NCBI GenBank assembly: GCA_002381045.1
Contig: DFWT01000179.1
Span: 8,795-15,719 of the forward strand
Direction: 5' to 3'
Length of the DNA stretch: 6,925 nt
Origin: Rhodoferax sp. UBA4127
GTDB taxonomy: Bacteria; Pseudomonadota; Gammaproteobacteria; Burkholderiales; Burkholderiaceae_C
The notes below the pieces were generated by a model, which searched no databases, was not told where the DNA came from, and was given only the letters and a program-made list of their open reading frames with translations. Shown here piece by piece: positions 1 through 5,181 of the stretch. A program made the translations under genes and the position numbers. Each line of letters begins with the position of its first letter. The stretch's first letter is position 1.

Positions 1-575
1 ACATCCACAACTACATCGTCAAGGGTGTGTTGTGGCAGGCCTTCACCGCAGACCAACCGGTGGCGCTGCTGATTGACGAAATTGACAAGGCCGACATCGA
101 GTTTCCCAATGACTTGTTGCGCGAAATCGACCGCATGGAGTTTTATTGCTACGAGACGCGCGAGCTGATCCGGGCCAAGCACCGCCCGCTGGTGTTCATC
201 ACTTCCAATAACGAAAAAGAGCTGCCGGACGCGTTTTTGCGCCGCTGCTTTTTCCACTACATCAAGTTCCCGGACTCTGTCACCATGAAACAAATTGTGG
301 ATGTGCATTTCCCGGGCTTGAAGGCTGAGCTGCTACAGGCTGCGATGAAAACTTTCTTTGACATCCGCAACCTGCCGGGTCTGAAAAAGAAACCATCAAC
401 AAGCGAGCTGCTGGACTGGTTGAAGTTGCTGATGGCACAGGACATTCCTGCCTCGGTGCTGCAAACCGAAGGCGATAAAGTGGCCGTGCCGCCGATGGTG
501 GGTGCTTTGTTGAAGAACGAGCAGGATGTGACGCTGTTCGAAAAGCTGGTGTTCATGCAGAGCCGGAATCGGTGA
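1..575 (+). CDS. MoxR-type AAA+ ATPase, 3' part only
   Basis: This is the C-terminal part of a MoxR-family AAA+ ATPase, a P-loop ATPase that typically works with a VWA-domain partner to remodel or metal-load client proteins in the cytoplasm. The frame is open from base 3 and continues off the left edge, so the N-terminal part with Walker A is missing; about 190 residues remain of a family length I estimate at 280-300. Visible motifs are Walker B (LLIDEIDKAD, about bases 66-95), a sensor-1-like TSNNEKELPDAF (201-236) and a paired arginine LRRC (237-248) in the arginine-finger region. A helical lid with KKPSTSELLDW follows (about 384-419). A GTG at 27 lies inside conserved AAA+ sequence (IHNYIVKGVLW) and is not the true start. 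The expected partner, the CoxE-like VWA protein, lies 1.57 kb downstream. The family call is secure; the client is unknown. Confidence 0.93.
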   Translation, partial: IHNYIVKGVLWQAFTADQPVALLIDEIDKADIEFPNDLLREIDRMEFYCYETRELIRAKHRPLVFITSNNEKELPDAFLRRCFFHYIKFPDSVTMKQIVDVHFPGLKAELLQAAMKTFFDIRNLPGLKKKPSTSELLDWLKLLMAQDIPASVLQTEGDKVAVPPMVGALLKNEQDVTLFEKLVFMQSRNR

Positions 576-613
576 TTTTTACTGCCGCATATCGAAGTGC
601 ATCAGCCCGCGCC

Positions 614-689
614 GCGAGGTAGCCGGTATGGGCGGCCCCCTCATACTGGGGTACCAGAAATCGGGGACCACCCATACCGACTACCTCGC
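614..689. repeat. Long near-perfect hairpin with nested inner hairpin
   Basis: Arms 614-640 and 663-689 are inverted copies: 24 of 27 positions pair and three mismatch (623/680, 633/670, 636/667). A second small stem, CTGG 646-649 with CCAG 654-657 closing a GGTA tetraloop, sits on exactly the same dyad axis, so the whole element folds as one structure with a 5x5 internal loop. All three mismatches are C opposite A on the + strand and would therefore be G-U wobbles in a - strand RNA, which would then have a continuous 27-bp stem. No T-run follows on either side, so it does not look like an intrinsic terminator. It could be a mobile palindromic repeat, a structured RNA from the - strand, or a leader structure of the acetyltransferase gene. 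Confidence 0.75.
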
Positions 690-741
690 CGAGATTCTGG
701 ACTGGCTGACCTTCTTGGGAAGATTTTTGGGGGGAAATTAG
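628..741 (+). CDS. Possible 37-aa leader or small protein
   Basis: An ATG at 628 opens a 37-codon frame ending with TAG at 739-741, directly against the ATG of the acetyltransferase gene at 742. A GAGGT at 616-620, seven bases before the ATG, could serve as ribosome binding site, but it lies in the left arm of the hairpin at 614-689 and would be hidden when the RNA folds. The first half has mostly G or C in third positions; the second half (DYLAEILDWLTFLGRF) would form an amphipathic helix. I recognise no family. It could be a translated leader, a small protein or a chance frame across a palindrome; chance is the more likely reading. Confidence 0.2.
   Translation: MGGPLILGYQKSGTTHTDYLAEILDWLTFLGRFLGGN
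729..734 (+). promoter_or_regulatory. Ribosome binding site of the acetyltransferase gene
   Basis: A run of six G (729-734) lies seven bases before the ATG at 742 and is followed by an A-rich spacer. It supports 742 as the start. I see no convincing -35/-10 pair in 576-741, so the gene may be read from the upstream ATPase transcript. Confidence 0.5.
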
Positions 742-1335
742 ATGGCTTTTATTGAAACTGTGACCTTGACCGACCGCGGCATCACTCTCGTCCCACTGTC
801 GTTTGACCACGAAGCGGGTTTGCGCGCTGCCGCTGCGGATGGCGAACTGTGGAATATTCGGGTCACCTCCGTGCCGGAGCCCGAGAACACCCGCAAGTAC
901 ATTGAAGACGCGCTGGCCATGCGCGAAGCGGGTAACCGCTTTGCCTTCGCCGTCACCGAATCGACCACGGGTCGGGTGCTAGGCAGCAGTAGTTACCACG
1001 ACATCCTGCCCGCCGTGAAGCGGGTGGAAATTGGCTACACCTGGTACGCCAAGAGTGCGCAGCGTTCGCATGTCAACACCACGTGCAAACTGCTGTTGAT
1101 GACCCATGCGTTTGAGACGCTGGGCTGCGCCGTGGTGGGCTGGCGCACCGACAACTTCAACTTTGCATCGCAAGCTGCGATTGAACGTTTGGGTGCCAAA
1201 AAGGACGGCGTGATTCGCGGCCACGCGCTGCGCCGCGACGGCACCATTCGCGACACGGTGATGTACAGCTTGAAACAAGGCGAGTGGCCCGAAGTGCGTG
1301 CGCAACTGCTGTATTCCCTGAACAAGCCGCGCTAA
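742..1335 (+). CDS. GNAT-family N-acetyltransferase (RimJ/RimL-like)
   Basis: This 197-residue protein has the layout of the RimJ/RimL branch of GNAT acetyltransferases, which move an acetyl group from acetyl-CoA to an amine of a protein or small molecule. Strand and helix segments of the fold are recognisable: ITLVPLS (14-20), FAFAVTE with GRVLGSSSYHDI (67-88), and VEIGYTWYA (95-103). The acetyl-CoA pyrophosphate loop is QRSHVNT (107-113), and TDNFNFASQAAIERLGAKKDG (136-156) is the usual C-terminal cofactor motif. In the loop the two glycines of the common Q/RxxGxG/A pattern are replaced by V and T; I believe this RSHVNT form is typical of a subfamily rather than a defect. The substrate cannot be told from sequence. 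The gene sits 166 bases after the ATPase gene on the same strand and may be cotranscribed with it. No intrinsic terminator follows. Confidence 0.9.
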   Translation: MAFIETVTLTDRGITLVPLSFDHEAGLRAAAADGELWNIRVTSVPEPENTRKYIEDALAMREAGNRFAFAVTESTTGRVLGSSSYHDILPAVKRVEIGYTWYAKSAQRSHVNTTCKLLLMTHAFETLGCAVVGWRTDNFNFASQAAIERLGAKKDGVIRGHALRRDGTIRDTVMYSLKQGEWPEVRAQLLYSLNKPR

Positions 1336-1369
1336 AAGCCACCCAACAATCAAGACATTATTGTTACAT

Positions 1370-1420
1370 TTTTGGTAGCTACTTATGCTTTAGATATAAG
1401 GGCTAGAGGTCATTTTTATG
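1370..1420. repeat. Comamonadaceae-type interspersed repeat copy
   Basis: This AT-rich stretch has the pattern TTTTGGTAGCTACTTATGC, a short variable centre, then ATAAGGGCTAGAGG. It closely resembles a short noncoding repeat that I recall as common between genes in Comamonadaceae (the tAGCTGCTTGCGC...GCGCTAGAGGC type). It can fold: TAGC 1376-1379 with GCTA 1402-1405, and CTTAT 1382-1386 with ATAAG 1396-1400, around a nine-base loop. The copy looks diverged, with AT replacing the GC of the usual inner arms. Its function is unknown. The identification rests on memory of the pattern, not on a second copy in this window. Confidence 0.6.
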
Positions 1421-1471
1421 CATAACTAATTTACAACCTGCTTGCCCGACTCTCACCCCATAAACTTCACC

Positions 1472-1488
1472 ATATACAATTTGTATAT
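1472..1488. promoter_or_regulatory. Palindromic operator of vapBC, over the probable -10
   Basis: ATATACAA-T-TTGTATAT is a perfect palindrome with 8-bp arms and one central base, 21 bases before the vapB start codon. VapB antitoxins bind palindromes of this kind in their own promoter, alone or in complex with VapC, and repress the operon. TATATT (1484-1489) and TATACA (1473-1478) inside or at the edge of the palindrome are both possible -10 hexamers, so a bound repressor would block RNA polymerase directly. I could not find a good -35 at the right spacing, so the promoter itself is inferred. Confidence 0.7.
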
Positions 1489-1497
1489 TGCAACCTG

Positions 1498-1503
1498 AAG
1501 GAG
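1498..1503 (+). promoter_or_regulatory. Ribosome binding site of vapB
   Basis: AAGGAG six bases before the ATG at 1510 is the strongest Shine-Dalgarno match in the window. It fixes the vapB start and suggests the antitoxin is made in excess over the toxin, whose GTG start has only a weak site. Confidence 0.8.
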
Positions 1504-1509
1504 TCCGCC

Positions 1510-1749
1510 ATGACCACCACCGCTGCCGTTTTCATGTCAGGCAACAGCCAGGCCGTGCGCCTGCCTAAGGCCTTTCAACTGCGCTCCAAACGTGTTCACA
1601 TTGAGCGACGTGGCGATGAAATCATTTTGAGAGAGGCGCCGTTGCTGGTTCGAGACGTGATCGGGAAATTGCCGCCCATTGAAGGTTTGCCAGATCACAT
1701 CAGTGATCAAAATCCCGACGAAGCACCAAGCATGGACGGCGTCTTGTGA
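1510..1749 (+). CDS. vapB: VapB antitoxin (AbrB/SpoVT fold)
   Basis: This 79-residue protein is a type II antitoxin of the VapB/VagC group. Residues 5-45 form the swapped-hairpin AbrB-like DNA-binding domain, seen in AVFMSGNSQAVRLPKAFQL (6-24) and the strand pair RVHIERRGDEIILRE (28-42). The acidic tail with LPDHISDQNPDEAPSMDG (60-77) is the part that normally wraps round and inhibits the PIN toxin. It is expected to repress its own promoter through the palindrome at 1472-1488. The start is fixed by AAGGAG at 1498. Its stop overlaps the toxin start by four bases (GTGA). Base composition is lower in GC than in the flanking genes, as expected of a transferred toxin-antitoxin cassette. Confidence 0.93.
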   Translation: MTTTAAVFMSGNSQAVRLPKAFQLRSKRVHIERRGDEIILREAPLLVRDVIGKLPPIEGLPDHISDQNPDEAPSMDGVL

Positions 1750-2156
1750 AGCGATACCTGCTTGATAGCAATATCTGGATTTATGCCATGAATGGTCGTC
1801 ATCCAGATTTGCGGGAAAAGCTGGAGTCTTTACCCTTAAGCAGTGTTTTTCTATCGGACATCGTGTTTGGTGAGTTGGCTTTTGGCTGGGAAAACAGCGC
1901 GCAACCCAGCGCGACACAAGCCCGGGTAGAAAAATTTCTAGTGCACTTTCCAAAGCTCAGTTCAAACGAGGCAACAGCCCGGCTTTATGGTCAGCAAAGG
2001 CAACGTCTGCAGGCGCGTGGCACCCCGATTGGCATGAATGACTTCTGGATTGCAGCGCAAGCGCTGGCCAACGACCTGATCCTGGTCACCCACAACACCC
2101 GTGAGTTTGAGCGGATCGATGGCCTCAAGCTGGAGGACTGGGGCTCCCCATGCTGA
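1746..2156 (+). CDS. vapC: VapC toxin, PIN-domain ribonuclease
   Basis: This is a full-length 136-residue VapC-type PIN-domain toxin. Such toxins are Mg-dependent endoribonucleases that cut tRNA or rRNA and halt translation when freed from VapB. The acidic active site is complete: D7 in LLDSNIWIY, E43 in FGELAFG and D99 in GMNDFWIAA. N117 in LVTHNTREF sits at the fourth position, where D or N is usual. The C-terminal GLKLEDW is also typical, so the toxin looks active. It starts at a GTG overlapping the vapB stop, implying translational coupling. Its stop codon lies seven bases into the overlap with the next gene: TGA 2154-2156 is an out-of-frame part of the VWA gene's ATGCTGATC. Codon use is more AT-rich than in the genes on either side. 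Confidence 0.94.
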   Translation: MKRYLLDSNIWIYAMNGRHPDLREKLESLPLSSVFLSDIVFGELAFGWENSAQPSATQARVEKFLVHFPKLSSNEATARLYGQQRQRLQARGTPIGMNDFWIAAQALANDLILVTHNTREFERIDGLKLEDWGSPC

Positions 2157-3358
2157 TCGATTTCTTCTACACCCTGCGCGCCGCCAAACTGCCAGTCTCG
2201 GTCAAGGAGTTTCTGACGCTGCTGGAAGCGCTCAAACTGGGGGTGGTTGGGCCGAACGCGCAGCAAACTGATGACAGCACCCCTTCAGGCTACAAGCTCG
2301 AAGACTTTTACTTTCTGGCACGCACCACACTGGTCAAGGACGAAAAACACTACGACAAGTTTGACCGCGCTTTTTCCGCCTACTTTCATGGCGTGGAACT
2401 GGTCACCGATTTCACTCAAGAAGTGCCACTGGACTGGCTGAAAAAGACTTTGGAACTTGACCTGACGCCCGAACAAAAGGCGGCCATCGAAAAAATGGGC
2501 TGGGACGAGCTGATGGAGACGCTGAAAAAGCGCCTTGAAGAACAAAAGGAGCGCCACGAAGGCGGCAGCAAATGGATTGGCACCGGCGGCACCAGCCCGT
2601 TTGGCCACGGGGGCTACAACCCACAAGGCATTCGCATTGGCGGCGCCGGCAAGAACAAGAGCGCAGTCAAGGTGTGGGAGCAACGTGCCTACCGGGACTA
2701 TGACGATACCCAAGAGCTGGGCACACGCAACATCAAGGTGGCGCTGCGCCGCCTGCGCAAGTTCGCCCGCGAGGGCCATGTGGAAGAGCTGGACCTGGAC
2801 GACACCATCCGCTGCACAGCGGCCAACGCCGGTTACCTGGACATCAAGATGCGCCCGGAACGGCACAACAATGTGAAGGTGCTGCTGTTGATGGACGTGG
2901 GTGGCACCATGGACGAGCACATTGCCCGGGTGGAAGAGCTGTTTTCAGCGGCCAAAACCGAGTTCAAACATCTGGAGTTTTATTACTTTCACAACTGCGT
3001 GTACGACTTTGTCTGGAAGAACAATCGCCGCCGCTTTGCCGAGAAATTCCCCACCTGGGACATCGTGCGCAAGTACAACAAGGACTACAAGCTGATCTTC
3101 ATTGGCGATGCCACCATGAGCCCTTACGAGATTTTGCAGCCGGGTGGCAGCGTGGAATACAGCAACGAAGAAGCCGGTGCCGAGTGGCTGGGTCGCCTGA
3201 CCCACGCCTACCCGCAGTTCGCCTGGATCAACCCCGAACCGCAAGGGGTGTGGCAATACCGTCAAAGCATCAGCATCGTGCAGCAGCTCATGAGCCAGCG
3301 CATGTTCCCGATGACGCTCAAAGGGCTGGAAGAAGCTATGCGCCTGCTGAGCAAATGA
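2150..3358 (+). CDS. CoxE-like VWA-domain protein
   Basis: This 402-residue protein belongs to the CoxE-like VWA family, the usual partner of MoxR ATPases. The N-terminus (MLIDFFYTLRAAKLPVSVKEF) is, as I recall it, the standard start of the family, so the gene is intact despite the insertion upstream. A helical N-terminal region (1-135) is followed by a charged and glycine-rich linker (about 130-170). A conserved segment (YRDYDDTQELGTRNIKVALRR, 181-201) precedes the VWA domain, about 243-400. The metal-site loop reads DVGGT (249-253), with Gly in place of the first Ser of DxSxS; a second acidic loop is GDATMS (319-324). GGAGG at 2132-2136, inside vapC, is 13 bases before the start, rather far, so translation probably depends on coupling to vapC. 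Its stop overlaps the tamA start (ATGA). It probably acts with the ATPase at the left edge; the client is unknown. Confidence 0.93.
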   Translation: MLIDFFYTLRAAKLPVSVKEFLTLLEALKLGVVGPNAQQTDDSTPSGYKLEDFYFLARTTLVKDEKHYDKFDRAFSAYFHGVELVTDFTQEVPLDWLKKTLELDLTPEQKAAIEKMGWDELMETLKKRLEEQKERHEGGSKWIGTGGTSPFGHGGYNPQGIRIGGAGKNKSAVKVWEQRAYRDYDDTQELGTRNIKVALRRLRKFAREGHVEELDLDDTIRCTAANAGYLDIKMRPERHNNVKVLLLMDVGGTMDEHIARVEELFSAAKTEFKHLEFYYFHNCVYDFVWKNNRRRFAEKFPTWDIVRKYNKDYKLIFIGDATMSPYEILQPGGSVEYSNEEAGAEWLGRLTHAYPQFAWINPEPQGVWQYRQSISIVQQLMSQRMFPMTLKGLEEAMRLLSK

Positions 3359-5181
3359 GGCGAAATCACCTGTGGGTCTTTTTGTGGGTTTGGCTGCTTT
3401 GCCTGCCCGCCTGCGCGCTTGCGCAGGACACATCCGCAGCGCCTGTGGCCGAGCGCACCCAGGCGGCGTTCACCTTGGAGATTCTGGCGCCTGAGGAAAT
3501 CGCAGACCTACTCAACAAACACCTGGAGCTGCAACGCTACCGCGAACTCACCGACCTGGGTCCCGACGAGCTGGCACGTCTGCTGACACTGGCAGAAGAA
3601 GACGCCCGCAGGTTGGTGGCGACTTTGGGTTACTTCTCCCCCATCATCTCGGCGAGTCATTCAGTCACTGCAGAGGGCGCCGTTCCGGTGGTGCGTATCA
3701 CCATCAATCCAGGTGAGATCGCACGGGTGAGCCAGGTGAAGATTCAATTTTCTGGTCCGCTGGACACCGATGAGGCCTCAAAAGACCAGCGTGAATTGAT
3801 TCGCACCAGCTGGCTGTTGTCGTCTGGTACCCGTTTCACCCAGACCGCGTGGGATGCGGCCAAACAGCAGGCGCTGCGCCAGCTCACCAGCCTGCGATAT
3901 GCCACCGGACAATTGACCACCACCGTAGCCGATGTCGATCCGGATACCCACCAAGTGCGGTTGGAAGTCACACTTGAATCCGGTCCTGGCTATCGCCTGG
4001 GCGATGTCCAGGTCAGTGGTTTGTCGCGCCATGACGCGGCCTTGGTCCAGCACCTGGCCCGGCTCTCGCCAGGGGTCGATTACGACCAAGCCGAATTGGC
4101 CGCCGCCCAGCAGCGTCTGTCCGACAGCGGTTTTTTTGATTCGGTGTTTGTCACGCTCGACACCACCGCAGAACCGACCCGCGCGCCAGTATTGATCAAG
4201 CTGCGCGAAGGACAACTGCAAAAAATCGTGCTCGGGGTCGGTGCCAGTACCGACACTGGCCCGCGTATTTCGGCGGAACACACCCACCACCGGGTACCTG
4301 GCATCAATTGGCGCGCGGTGACCAAGGCACAACTGGAGCGCGATGCGCGCGGACTCAGTTCCGAGTTGACTTCGCCACCGGACGAGGCCAGTTGGCGCTG
4401 GGTGGCATTCGGCCAAGTCAGACAAGAGCTGTTGGGCACGCTGGAGGTCACCAGCCAGCAGTTGCGTGGCGGGCGAAAGCAGACCAACCAGCGCATCGAC
4501 CGCAACATCTACGTGCAATACGACCGGGCCGAGTCGGTGGCAACCGACACCAACCAACCCGAGATTGCCCAGTCGATATCGGGCAACTATGCGTTCACCG
4601 TGCGCTATTACGACAGCCTGCCCTTTCCGTCCAGTGGCTGGGGCTGGGGTGCCGAGATCGGCGGCGGCACCACCTTGGGTGATACGCCGCAAACCTACAC
4701 CCGATTGGTGTCGCGCTTGCAGGGTTTTCTGCGGCTGGGTGACCGCAACAGCACAGCAGCCAGCAGCCCCCGCCTGTCCATGCGCAGCACCCTGGGGGCA
4801 CTGATTGCCCAAGACAACGCCGCCCTGCCCAGTACCCAACTTTTTTTGGCCGGGGGCGACAACAGCGTGCGCGGCTACAGTTTGAACGAGATTGGTGTGA
4901 CCCTGGCCGATGGCAGCATCACTGCGGGCCGTTACCTGGCCACCGGCAGTGTCGAGTGGCAACACCCGCTGCGCATCAATGGCCGACCAAGCGACTGGGA
5001 AAGCACCGTGTTTGTCGACGCGGGTGCGGTGGCCAACCAAACCTCCGAGCTGCGTGCCAAATTTGGGGTCGGTGTGGGAGCACGCTGGAAAAGCCCGGTT
5101 GGCCCACTTCAGATTGACCTGGCCTACGGCGTGGAACCGCAGCGTTTTCGATTGCATATGAACCTGGGTTTCACCTTTTGA
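3355..5181 (+). CDS. tamA: TamA, Omp85-family translocation and assembly protein
   Basis: TamA is an outer-membrane Omp85 protein that works with TamB to insert autotransporters and other outer-membrane proteins. I place the start at ATG 3355, giving 608 residues. It overlaps the VWA stop as ATGA and begins a clear signal peptide: MRRN, a hydrophobic stretch, and ALA-QD with cleavage near residue 23. The frame is open further upstream to an ATG at 3184, but that extension overlaps the VWA gene and would bury the signal peptide. Three POTRA domains are expected at about 38-120, 124-212 and 213-286; GFFDSV near 259 is typical of POTRA3. The barrel runs from about 288 to 608, with the VRGY motif of the Omp85 lid loop at 505-508 and a C-terminal beta-signal ending in Phe (HMNLGFTF). 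Nothing looks broken. The gene has no good ribosome site of its own and overlaps tamB, indicating tight coupling. Confidence 0.93.
   Translation: MRRNHLWVFLWVWLLCLPACALAQDTSAAPVAERTQAAFTLEILAPEEIADLLNKHLELQRYRELTDLGPDELARLLTLAEEDARRLVATLGYFSPIISASHSVTAEGAVPVVRITINPGEIARVSQVKIQFSGPLDTDEASKDQRELIRTSWLLSSGTRFTQTAWDAAKQQALRQLTSLRYATGQLTTTVADVDPDTHQVRLEVTLESGPGYRLGDVQVSGLSRHDAALVQHLARLSPGVDYDQAELAAAQQRLSDSGFFDSVFVTLDTTAEPTRAPVLIKLREGQLQKIVLGVGASTDTGPRISAEHTHHRVPGINWRAVTKAQLERDARGLSSELTSPPDEASWRWVAFGQVRQELLGTLEVTSQQLRGGRKQTNQRIDRNIYVQYDRAESVATDTNQPEIAQSISGNYAFTVRYYDSLPFPSSGWGWGAEIGGGTTLGDTPQTYTRLVSRLQGFLRLGDRNSTAASSPRLSMRSTLGALIAQDNAALPSTQLFLAGGDNSVRGYSLNEIGVTLADGSITAGRYLATGSVEWQHPLRINGRPSDWESTVFVDAGAVANQTSELRAKFGVGVGARWKSPVGPLQIDLAYGVEPQRFRLHMNLGFTF

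Noticed and set aside
553..810. 85-codon open frame on the - strand across the hairpin
   Set aside because: It runs into both flanking genes, has no convincing ribosome site and its protein is unrecognisable. The minus-strand signal of the hairpin is structural, not coding.
1345..1365. Weak inverted repeat AACAAT/ATTGTT after the acetyltransferase gene as a terminator
   Set aside because: The stem has only six AT-rich pairs with a nine-base loop, and no T-run follows directly; it is too weak to call.
2285..2920. 211-codon open frame on the - strand opposite the VWA gene
   Set aside because: It is antisense to a well-conserved protein and has no recognisable domain.
3184..3354. Upstream extension of the tamA frame to ATG 3184
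   Set aside because: It lies wholly inside the VWA gene in another frame, has no envelope-protein features and would bury a clear signal peptide that begins at 3355.
4131..4847. Two seven-T runs in tamA (4131-4137 and 4841-4847) as slippage or phase-variation sites
   Set aside because: The runs are short and encode ordinary Phe-Phe or Leu-Phe-Leu in conserved places; nothing suggests regulated slippage.
3778..5157. 459-codon open frame on the - strand opposite tamA
   Set aside because: It is a shadow of GC-rich codon use. Its translation is low-complexity and matches no family I know, while the + strand encodes a complete TamA.
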